From positions 1-5,240 of the forward strand of contig JAEYUL010000134.1 in assembly GCA_023432565.1 (NCBI GenBank): a stretch of DNA of 5,240 nucleotides, written 5' to 3'. This stretch comes from Actinomycetes bacterium (GTDB lineage Bacteria > Actinomycetota > Actinomycetes > Actinomycetales > Cellulomonadaceae). Shown piece after piece: positions 1-5,105 of the stretch. The position numbers and the translations under genes are program-made. The stretch's first letter is position 1. Every line of letters begins with the position of its first letter. A model generated the notes under the pieces. That model did no database searches. It worked only from the letters and a program-made list of their open reading frames with translations, and was not told the origin of the DNA.

Positions 1-1143
1 GTCTCCGGCTGGTCCGCGCAGCAGGCACGGCACGACCGGCGCCGCGGGCTGTCCGGCGGCTGGGTCGCCGGGATCGCGGTGCTCGCGCTGGGTGCAGGGC
101 TCGTCGGCGGGCTCGCGGGATCGCGCCTGCTGCAGGACGACCACCTGGCCGACGCCGGTCTGCCGGTCGCCGTGACGCAGCCGTCGCAGGCGTCCGGCGG
201 AGCGCAGGGCGACGCCGACGAGGCGTCGGTGGCGGACATCGCCGCGGCCGTGCTGCCGAGCGTCGTGTCGATCGAGGCGTCGTCCGCGGCGGGTGCGGCC
301 ACCGGCTCGGGCTTCGTGCTCCGCCAGGACGGGTACCTGCTCACCAACAACCACGTGGTCGCGGGAGCTGACACGGAGGGCGGGTCGCTCGTCGTGACGT
401 TCTCCGACGGACGCGAGGCTACCGCGTCGATCGTGGGTCGCACCGCGGAGTACGACCTGGCGGTCATCAAGGTCGACGTGGACGGGCTCGTCCCCCTGGC
501 GCTCGGGGACTCCGAGACCGTCCGCGTGGGTGATCCCGTCGTCGCGATCGGTGCACCCCTCGGCCTGACGGGCACCGTCACGACCGGGATCGTCTCCGCG
601 CTCAACCGGCCGGTGTCGGCCGGTGACGAGGCCGAGACCGCCTTCATCAACGCCATCCAGACGGACGCCGCGATCAACCCCGCCAACTCCGGCGGGCCGC
701 TGGTCGACGCCCGGGGCGAGGTCATCGGGATCAACTCGGCGATCGCGCAGCCGCCCGGCCAGGCCGCGGGCGGAAGCATCGGGCTCGGGTTCGCGATCGG
801 CTCGAACCAGGCGCGCCGGACCGCGACCCAGCTGATCGAGACGGGCCGTGCGACGTACCCGATCATCGGGGTCCTGCTCGACCGGCAGTACTCCGGCGAG
901 GGCGTGCGGGTCTCGACCTCGGCGCAGCAGGGCCAGGAGCCCGTCACGCAGGGCGGCCCGGCCCAGCGCGCGGGCATCAAGCCCGGCGACGTGATCGTCG
1001 CGATCGACGGGCGTCCCGTCACGGACCCGGACGAGCTCATCGTCGCGATCCGCGCGCACGAGCCCGGCGATGTCATCGAGCTCGAGGTCCGCTCCGGAAT
1101 GCGGGAGTACACGGTCGACGTCACGCTCGACGAGTCACCCTGA
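1..1143 (+). CDS. htrA: HtrA/DegP-type membrane-anchored serine protease with PDZ domain, 5' partial
   Basis: Envelope-facing quality-control protease of family S1C. The frame is open from base 1, so the true start lies left of the window; a GTG at 79 falls inside the membrane helix and is unlikely to be the start. Numbering from base 1: a basic cytoplasmic stretch (RHDRRR, about residues 11-15), one membrane helix (about 20-42), a Gly/Ala/Asp-rich linker, then the trypsin-like domain. The triad is visible: His118 in TNNHVV, Asp152 in EYDLAVIKV and Ser230 in NPANSGGPL. A single PDZ domain follows (about 285-375, with AGIKPGDVIVAIDGRPV). The topology implied is N-in, protease outside. tatB follows after 59 nt, matching the sigE-rseA-htrA-tatB order known from actinobacteria; this supports an HtrA role in envelope stress, though the upstream genes are not visible. 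All catalytic residues are intact. The family call is firm; the symbol rests partly on context. Confidence 0.93.
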   Translation, partial: VSGWSAQQARHDRRRGLSGGWVAGIAVLALGAGLVGGLAGSRLLQDDHLADAGLPVAVTQPSQASGGAQGDADEASVADIAAAVLPSVVSIEASSAAGAATGSGFVLRQDGYLLTNNHVVAGADTEGGSLVVTFSDGREATASIVGRTAEYDLAVIKVDVDGLVPLALGDSETVRVGDPVVAIGAPLGLTGTVTTGIVSALNRPVSAGDEAETAFINAIQTDAAINPANSGGPLVDARGEVIGINSAIAQPPGQAAGGSIGLGFAIGSNQARRTATQLIETGRATYPIIGVLLDRQYSGEGVRVSTSAQQGQEPVTQGGPAQRAGIKPGDVIVAIDGRPVTDPDELIVAIRAHEPGDVIELEVRSGMREYTVDVTLDESP

Positions 1144-1173
1144 CGGTTCGGAGCGACTCGTCGCCGCCCATCC

Positions 1174-1181
1174 GGCATGCC
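1174..1181. repeat. 8-bp perfect palindrome upstream of tatB
   Basis: GGCATGCC lies in the htrA-tatB gap, within the spacer of the proposed tatB promoter and 9 bp upstream of its -10 hexamer. It sits inside a wider 5-bp stem (CCGCC at 1164-1168, GGCGG at 1184-1188). It could be a small operator or a weak hairpin after htrA, but short GC-rich palindromes are common by chance in such DNA. Confidence 0.2.
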
Positions 1182-1190
1182 TCGGCGGGG

Positions 1191-1196
1191 TAGCCT
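1191..1196 (+). promoter_or_regulatory. Probable -10 element of a leaderless tatB promoter
   Basis: TAGCCT fits the actinobacterial -10 pattern TANNNT and ends 6 nt before the GTG start of tatB. This places the transcription start at or next to the first base of the start codon, so the mRNA would be leaderless. There is no convincing Shine-Dalgarno before this GTG, which agrees. No good TTGACA-like -35 is seen near 1168-1173. The same hexamer and spacing recur before the YihY-family gene. Confidence 0.55.
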
Positions 1197-1202
1197 GAGC
1201 CG

Positions 1203-1550
1203 GTGCTGGACATCAACGGCGGCGAGCTCATCGTGCTCTTCGTCGTCGCGGCCCTCGTCGTGGGGCCGCAGCGGCTGCCGGCGTACGCCGAGCAGCTCGC
1301 CGCCCTCGTGCGGCGCGGCCGGGAGTGGATCTCCCAGACGCGCTCGAGGCTCGACGAGGAGGCCGGTGACCTCGGCGTCGACTGGGAGGCGCTCGACCCC
1401 CGCAAGTACGACCCCCGCCGCATCGTGCGGGACGCGCTGATCGACGACACGTCAGCACGCCGGTCGCCGTCCGGCCCCGTCGTCGGCATCGTCCCCGCCG
1501 CCTCTGCCCCGCTGACCGGTCCCGCACCGTTCGACGACGAGGCGACCTGA
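1203..1550 (+). CDS. tatB: Sec-independent protein translocase subunit TatB
   Basis: Component of the twin-arginine translocase, which exports folded proteins across the cytoplasmic membrane; TatB works with TatC in recognising Tat substrates. The 115-residue protein has a short N-terminus, one membrane helix (about 7-20), a Gly21-Pro22 hinge, an amphipathic helix (about 23-50) and a polar tail. Glu8 and the GPQRLP motif at 21-26 fall at the same positions as in E. coli TatB as I recall it, which favours TatB over TatA. The tail ends in PFDDEAT, resembling the FDxDAT-type endings I recall for other actinobacterial TatB proteins. GTG at 1203 is chosen because it gives the standard N-terminus and sits 6 nt behind a TAGCCT hexamer. 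It follows htrA by 59 nt, so it may be read both from an upstream stress promoter and from its own. trpS follows in the same frame after a 72-nt gap. Confidence 0.9.
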   Translation: MLDINGGELIVLFVVAALVVGPQRLPAYAEQLAALVRRGREWISQTRSRLDEEAGDLGVDWEALDPRKYDPRRIVRDALIDDTSARRSPSGPVVGIVPAASAPLTGPAPFDDEAT

Positions 1551-1622
1551 CCGTCCCTCTGCCCCTGCCCGCTCCCGTCCACGTTCGTCCGCCCGACGAG
1601 CCGCTCACAGATTGGTCCCGCA
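1551..1622 (+). other. Pyrimidine-rich tatB-trpS spacer; trpS start lacks a Shine-Dalgarno
   Basis: The first 40 or so bases are mostly C and T on the plus strand. No purine-rich ribosome site precedes the trpS GTG at 1623. CAGATT at 1608-1613, ending 9 nt before the start, is a poor match to a TANNNT -10 box, and TTCGTC at 1584-1589 is a poor -35. trpS may therefore be leaderless from a weak promoter here, or be read through from tatB. The gap is far too short for a T-box leader, and I see no Trp-rich leader peptide. Confidence 0.25.
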
Positions 1623-2642
1623 GTGCCACAGACCGCACGCATCTTCTCCGGCATGCAGCCCACCTCGGACTCGCTGCACCTCGGCAACTACCTGGGTGCG
1701 CTGACGCAGTGGGTGGCGCTGCAGGACGGCAACGACGCGATCTACTGCGTGGTCGACCTGCACGCGCTGACGGTGGGGCCGGACCCCGCGGTGCTGCGCG
1801 AGCGGACCCGGCGCACGGCGGCGCAGTACCTCGCGGCCGGCGTGGACCCGCGGCGCTCGACGCTGTTCGTGCAGTCGCACGTCGCCGAGCACGCCGAGCT
1901 CGCCTGGATCCTGTCGTGTCACACGGGCTTCGGTGAGGCCTCGCGCATGACGCAGTTCAAGGACAAGTCCGCCAAGCAGGGCTCCGACGGCACGACGGTC
2001 GGGCTGTTCACCTACCCCGTGCTCATGGCCGCGGACATCCTGCTGTACGACACCGCGAAGGTCCCCGTCGGCGAGGACCAGCGCCAGCACCTCGAGCTCA
2101 CGCGTGACCTCGCGCAGCGCCTCAACTCGCGGTTCGGCCCGGGCACGTTCGTCGTCCCCGAGCCGCACATCGTCAAGGAGACGGCCAAGATCTACGACCT
2201 GCAGGACCCCACGGCGAAGATGAGCAAGTCCGCGGGCTCCCCGAACGGGCTGATCGAGCTGCTCGACAACCCGAAGACGATCGCGAAGCGGATCCGCTCG
2301 GCCGTGACGGATGCGGGCCGCGAGATCCGGTTCGACCCGGAGCACAAGGCGGGCGTGTCGAACCTGCTCACGATCTTCTCCGCGCTGTCGGGCAGCAGCG
2401 TCGCGGAGCTCGAGACGCAGTTCGAGGGCAAGGGGTACGGCGACCTCAAGGTCGCGCTCGCCGACCTCGTCGTCGAGTGGGTCACGCCGTTCCAGGCCCG
2501 CGTCCACGAGTACCTGGACGACCCGGCCGAGCTCGACGCGGTCCTGGCGGCCGGTGCGGACAAGGCGCGCTCGATCGCGGCCGTGACCCTCGACCGGGTG
2601 TACGAGCGGTCGGGGCTCCTGGCTCGGCGAGGGCCCGCATGA
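1623..2642 (+). CDS. trpS: Tryptophanyl-tRNA synthetase (EC 6.1.1.2)
   Basis: Cytoplasmic class I aminoacyl-tRNA synthetase that activates tryptophan with ATP and charges tRNA-Trp. At 339 residues it has the usual bacterial TrpS length. Visible motifs are FSGMQPTSDSLHLGNYLGA at 8-26, holding the HIGH-equivalent HLGN (19-22); VVDLHALT at 43-50; MAADILLYDTAKVPVGEDQ (135-153), a tryptophan/adenylate-pocket segment typical of TrpS; and KMSKS at 199-203. A helical C-terminal anticodon-binding part follows. GTG at 1623 is the only conventional in-frame start after the tatB stop and gives the standard MPQTARIFSG beginning; ATG at 1653 would cut into the Rossmann fold. No Shine-Dalgarno is seen. The stop overlaps the start of the next gene by an ATGA, so the two are probably co-translated. 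A large antisense reading frame across this gene is a codon-bias shadow. Confidence 0.97.
   Translation: MPQTARIFSGMQPTSDSLHLGNYLGALTQWVALQDGNDAIYCVVDLHALTVGPDPAVLRERTRRTAAQYLAAGVDPRRSTLFVQSHVAEHAELAWILSCHTGFGEASRMTQFKDKSAKQGSDGTTVGLFTYPVLMAADILLYDTAKVPVGEDQRQHLELTRDLAQRLNSRFGPGTFVVPEPHIVKETAKIYDLQDPTAKMSKSAGSPNGLIELLDNPKTIAKRIRSAVTDAGREIRFDPEHKAGVSNLLTIFSALSGSSVAELETQFEGKGYGDLKVALADLVVEWVTPFQARVHEYLDDPAELDAVLAAGADKARSIAAVTLDRVYERSGLLARRGPA
2629..2633 (+). promoter_or_regulatory. Ribosome binding site inside trpS for the 2H gene
   Basis: GAGGG lies 5 nt before the ATG at 2639, inside the last codons of trpS. It fixes the start of the downstream gene at the ATGA overlap rather than at upstream GTG codons in the same open frame, which would overlap the trpS coding region by up to about 160 nt. 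Confidence 0.55.
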
Positions 2643-3220
2643 AGCTCCCGGAGCTCGTGGGCGACCAGGTGATCGCGGGGGTCGCGATCACCGTCCCCGA
2701 GCCGTACGGGAGCCAGCTCCAGGCGGCGCGGGCGCGCCTCGGCGACCCGCAGGCCTCCGCGATCCCGCCGCACATCACGCTGCTCGGGCCGACCGCGATC
2801 GACCCGGCCGACCTCCGGGTGGTCGACGAGCACCTGCTCGGCGTCGCGAGCGAGCACGCGCCGTTCGTCGTGCGCCTGCGCGGCACCGGGACGTTCCGTC
2901 CCGTCTCGCCCGTGGCGTTCGTCCAGGTGGCCGACGGGATCGCCGGGTGCGAGCAGCTCGAGGCGTCGGTCCGGCGCGGTCCGCTCGCGCAGGACCTGCG
3001 CTTCCACTACCACCCGCACGTGACGGTCGCGCACGAGCTGACCGACCGGCAGCTCGACGACGCGATGGACGAGCTCGCGGACTACGACGCGTCGTTCGTC
3101 GTGACCCGCTTCCACTGCTACGTGCGCGGTGACGACGAGGTCTGGCGCACGCGCTCGGAGTACCGGTTGACGGGTCGCGCCGCTCGTCGGGCGGCGCACG
3201 GGGACGACTCCGCAGGCTGA
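2639..3220 (+). CDS. 2H phosphoesterase, 2'-5' RNA ligase family
   Basis: The 193-residue protein carries the two HxT signatures of the 2H superfamily: His45-Ile-Thr47 in PPHITLLGP and His127-Val-Thr129 in HPHVTVAH, about 80 residues apart as usual. In this family the two histidines act on 2',3'-cyclic phosphate or 2'-5' linkages in RNA or nucleotides; the substrate of this member cannot be told from sequence. Phe86 and the FRPVSPVAFVQV strand fit the two-lobed fold. The protein looks soluble, with no signal peptide or membrane helix, and ends in an Arg/Ala-rich polar tail. ATG at 2639 overlaps the trpS TGA (ATGA) with GAGGG 5 nt upstream, so it is most likely translated by coupling to trpS. 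That pairing hints at tRNA or RNA end metabolism, but this is inference. Both catalytic motifs are intact. Confidence 0.88.
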   Translation: MKLPELVGDQVIAGVAITVPEPYGSQLQAARARLGDPQASAIPPHITLLGPTAIDPADLRVVDEHLLGVASEHAPFVVRLRGTGTFRPVSPVAFVQVADGIAGCEQLEASVRRGPLAQDLRFHYHPHVTVAHELTDRQLDDAMDELADYDASFVVTRFHCYVRGDDEVWRTRSEYRLTGRAARRAAHGDDSAG

Positions 3221-3239
3221 GGTCAGAGGCAAGGGCTCC

Positions 3240-3258
3240 CGCGCGTGAGGTCCGCGCG
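3240..3258 (+). terminator. Weak GC hairpin after the trpS-2H pair
   Basis: CGCGCG at 3240-3245 pairs with CGCGCG at 3253-3258 across a 7-nt loop, 19 nt after the stop of the 2H gene. No T-tract follows, so it is at best a non-canonical terminator. Because CG-alternating runs are frequent here, chance is a real alternative. Confidence 0.2.
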
Positions 3259-3271
3259 CCACCCCGGGGCA

Positions 3272-3288
3272 GTGCCGTCCGGGTGCCG
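3272..3288 (+). repeat. Two GTGCCG direct repeats 11 bp apart upstream of the YihY-family gene
   Basis: GTGCCG occurs at 3272-3277 and again at 3283-3288, a period of 11 bp or about one helical turn. The second copy lies where a -35 element would be expected for the -10 at 3306. The phasing would suit a regulator bound to one face of the DNA, but six-base repeats can arise by chance. Confidence 0.2.
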
Positions 3289-3305
3289 CGGCGCGGGGGC
3301 TCACC

Positions 3306-3311
3306 TAGCCT
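3306..3311 (+). promoter_or_regulatory. Probable -10 element of a leaderless promoter for the YihY-family gene
   Basis: TAGCCT ends 6 nt before the GTG at 3318, identical in hexamer and spacing to the element before tatB. No Shine-Dalgarno precedes this GTG. The layout indicates transcription beginning at or beside the start codon, and separates this gene from the trpS-2H unit. No clear -35 box is visible. Confidence 0.55.
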
Positions 3312-3317
3312 CGTGAC

Positions 3318-4328
3318 GTGGACCGAGGACGCGACGTCGTGGAGCCCGCAGCAGGGTCGGGTGCCGCCCACCTGCACGCCGCAGCCGACGTGGGTGAGGA
3401 CGTCGCCCCGAGGCGGCCGTCGCTCGTCTCGCGGGTCCTGGCACGACTCCGGGCGCTGCTCGCGTGGTGGCAGCGGACCCGGCCGGCCCGTGCCAACGCC
3501 CAGTTCGGGGCGCGTGGTGGCGGCGTCCTGACCGGCGGCATCGCGTACGCCGCGTTGTTCTCGGTGTTCGCGGCGCTGACGATCGGCTGGACGATCTTCA
3601 TGGCGGTGCTCGGCGACGACGAAGAGCTGCGCCAGCAGGTGCTCGACGCCATCGACAGCGCGCTGCCCGGCCTCGTGCAGACCAGCCCGGGCGAGGGCGG
3701 GCTCGTCGACCCCTCGACGCTGCGCCTGAGCGCCGGGCTGACGACCGCCGGCGTGGTCGCCTTCGTCGTGCTGCTCGTGTCCGCGTTGTCGGCGACGGCC
3801 GCGCTGCGCACGGGAGTGCGGGCGATGTTCGCCGAGCAGGGCGGCGGCGGCGGTCTCGTGCAGGGCAAGCTGCGCGAGCTCGGGGGGCTCGCGGGGCTCG
3901 CGCTCGCGGTGCTGGTCTCGGCCGTGCTCACCACCGGGGTCGCGGCCGCCGTGCAGTGGGTGCTGCGCGCGCTCGGGTGGGGCGGCGTGACGAACGCCGC
4001 CGTGAGCGTCGCGGGGGTTCTCGTGACCTTCGTCGTCGACGCGGCGGTGTTCGTGCTCGTCGTGCGGGTCCTGGCAGGCGAGCACCCGCCGGGGCGTGAC
4101 CTGCTGGGGGGAGCGGTCATCAGCGCAGTGGGCGTCGGGGTGGTGCGGGTGCTGGGCACGTCCGTCGTCGCAGGCAGCGCGACCAAGAACCCTCTGCTCG
4201 CGTCGTTCGCGGTGATCGTGACCCTGCTGGTGTGGGTGAACCTCATCGCGCGCATCGTGCTGCTCGCCGCGGCGTGGACCGCGAACCCGCCGGCCCAGCA
4301 GCCCGCCGACGCGGCAGCACACGGCTGA
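3318..4328 (+). CDS. YihY/BrkB-family inner membrane protein
   Basis: Integral membrane protein of 336 residues, typical for the YihY/virulence factor BrkB family, whose biochemical role is not settled. A polar N-terminal tail of about 65 residues with a basic amphipathic stretch (about 35-60) leads to six likely membrane helices near 70-98, 138-165, 187-215, 225-253, 262-282 and 292-320. Family-like features are the GGGVLTGGIAYAALFSVFAAL segment starting at residue 67, the Asp/Glu-rich loop after helix 1, and the helix 6 segment ASFAVIVTLLVWVNLIARIVLL. A run of five glycines (175-179) sits in a cytoplasmic loop. GTG at 3318 is chosen because TAGCCT lies 6 nt upstream; the next in-frame GTG (3339) would shorten only the variable tail. 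In Mycobacterium tuberculosis a gene of this family also lies beside trpS, as I recall, so the neighbourhood looks conserved. It converges on the HEAT gene. Confidence 0.88.
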   Translation: MDRGRDVVEPAAGSGAAHLHAAADVGEDVAPRRPSLVSRVLARLRALLAWWQRTRPARANAQFGARGGGVLTGGIAYAALFSVFAALTIGWTIFMAVLGDDEELRQQVLDAIDSALPGLVQTSPGEGGLVDPSTLRLSAGLTTAGVVAFVVLLVSALSATAALRTGVRAMFAEQGGGGGLVQGKLRELGGLAGLALAVLVSAVLTTGVAAAVQWVLRALGWGGVTNAAVSVAGVLVTFVVDAAVFVLVVRVLAGEHPPGRDLLGGAVISAVGVGVVRVLGTSVVAGSATKNPLLASFAVIVTLLVWVNLIARIVLLAAAWTANPPAQQPADAAAHG

Positions 4329-4360
4329 GAGGCGGCCCGTCGGTCAGGCGTCGGCAGGTT
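4300..4360. repeat. Imperfect inverted repeat across the convergent gene junction
   Basis: Arms at 4300-4312 and 4348-4360 are complementary at 11 of 13 positions, with a perfect 8-bp core (GCCGACGC at 4305-4312, GCGTCGGC at 4348-4355) and a 35-nt loop holding both stop codons. One of the two mismatches becomes a G-U pair in each transcript. It could act as a two-way terminator, but it has a long loop and no T-tract. It also arises because both proteins encode Pro-Ala-Asp-Ala near their C-termini with almost the same codons. Confidence 0.35.
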
Positions 4361-5072
4361 CCAGCAGCACCGCGAGCCGCCGCTTGCCGCGGTTCTGCGC
4401 CGCGACCCACGCGACGTCCGCGTCGTCGTCGCGGGCGAGGGCCGCGAAGGCTGCGAGGCCGGGCTGCGGGTCGCCCGCGACCGCGACGCTCCAGCAGTAG
4501 CCCAGGGCCTGGCGCAGCGTGCGCACGTCGGGACGCCGCCGTTCGTCGGCGGGCACGGCGCGCAGGACGTCGGTCGCGCGTGCGCACGCCTCGAGCGCGA
4601 GCGTGCGCAGCTCGGGCACCGTCAGGAGCGCGGGCTCGCACACGCCGGCGAGCGCCGCACGCACGACCAGCGGTCGCGGGTCTGCGAGCCATCGGCTCAC
4701 GAGCACGGCGGCTGCCGCGGGGTCCACGGCGCCGAGCCGCTGCACCGCCATCGCCGCGCCCTCCCGCACGCGCCAGCGCTCGTCGTCGGCCCGCGCGGTC
4801 GCGAGCTCGACGAGCTCGTCGTGGTGCGCACCGGTGGCGTCCGCGAGCAGGCGCCCGAGCGCGGCCGTCCCGCATGCTGCCAGGTACTCGTCGTCGTCGG
4901 CGGCCAGCCGTGTCACGAGCGGCTCGCGCGCGACGTCACCGAACGCGGCGAGCAGCGTGAGGTTCGCGCGCGGTCCCGGCAACCCGGAGTGCGCCCCGAG
5001 CAGCGTGACGACCTCGTCGTCGGTCAGGTCCGTGAGCCGTCGGCGCCACGCGGCGCGCGTCCCTTCTGCCAC
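4344..5072 (-). CDS. HEAT-repeat-like protein of unknown function
   Basis: Soluble, mostly helical protein of 242 residues with no signal peptide, membrane helix or catalytic motif that I recognise. Weak HEAT-like units can be seen near residues 60-76 (DDEYLAACGTAALGRLL), 97-114 (DERWRVREGAAMAVQRLG) and 131-150 (DPRPLVVRAALAGVCEPALL), and a final helix pair near 203-233 ends in DADVAWVAAQNRGKRRL. The repeated Asp-x-x-x-Val-Arg-x-x-Ala pattern is typical of HEAT and related AlkD-like scaffolds. I do not assign DNA glycosylase activity, because no such residues can be pointed to. GTG at 5072 is fixed by AAGGAG 6 nt upstream. The gene begins 33 nt after the sdhB stop on the same strand with no hairpin between, so it is probably co-transcribed with the sdh genes. 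Whether it aids complex II or is merely a passenger is unknown. Its 3' end faces the YihY-family gene, 15 bp apart. Confidence 0.8.
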   Translation of the reverse strand: MAEGTRAAWRRRLTDLTDDEVVTLLGAHSGLPGPRANLTLLAAFGDVAREPLVTRLAADDDEYLAACGTAALGRLLADATGAHHDELVELATARADDERWRVREGAAMAVQRLGAVDPAAAAVLVSRWLADPRPLVVRAALAGVCEPALLTVPELRTLALEACARATDVLRAVPADERRRPDVRTLRQALGYCWSVAVAGDPQPGLAAFAALARDDDADVAWVAAQNRGKRRLAVLLEPADA

Positions 5073-5078
5073 GTGCCT

Positions 5079-5084
5079 CTCCTT
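5079..5084 (-). promoter_or_regulatory. Strong Shine-Dalgarno for the HEAT gene
   Basis: On the minus strand AAGGAG lies 6 nt before the GTG at 5072. It is the best ribosome site in the window, and it sets this gene apart from the plus-strand genes that seem leaderless. It supports translation from an mRNA that begins upstream, most simply in the sdh operon. Confidence 0.8.
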
Positions 5085-5105
5085 ACGCGTCGGCTTAACG
5101 GGCGG

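Noticed and set aside
1551..1622. T-box or tryptophan attenuator before trpS
   Set aside because: The spacer is 72 nt, has no T-box consensus, no run of Trp codons and no terminator/antiterminator pair.
1548..1625. Possible TatB-TrpS fusion by readthrough of the tatB TGA, since both lie in one frame
   Set aside because: No readthrough context or hairpin after the TGA is seen. TrpS starts normally at GTG 1623, and fusing a membrane protein to TrpS has no known precedent.
1121..1687. Minus-strand frame of 188 codons covering tatB and the spacer
   Set aside because: It is Ser/Arg-rich without motifs and runs opposite tatB, whose match to known TatB proteins is clear.
1605..2507. Open frame of 300 codons antisense to trpS
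   Set aside because: It lies opposite a firmly identified trpS and reads as a low-complexity Arg/Leu/Glu/Val sequence with no family motif. Such frames are expected opposite high-GC genes.
2477..2638. N-terminal extension of the 2H protein to a GTG at 2477
   Set aside because: The extension lies wholly inside trpS and reads as Pro/Arg/Gly-rich shadow sequence. ATG at 2639 has a ribosome site and gives a normal family N-terminus.
3832..3856. GGC-repeat tract in the YihY-family gene
   Set aside because: It encodes a five-glycine loop. The tract is short and within normal high-GC coding variation, so there is no sign of phase variation.
2775..4322. Open frame of 515 codons antisense to the 2H and YihY-family genes
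   Set aside because: Its product is rich in His, Arg, Gly and Pro without any domain, and the plus-strand genes here have clear motifs and starts. It is a GC-bias shadow.
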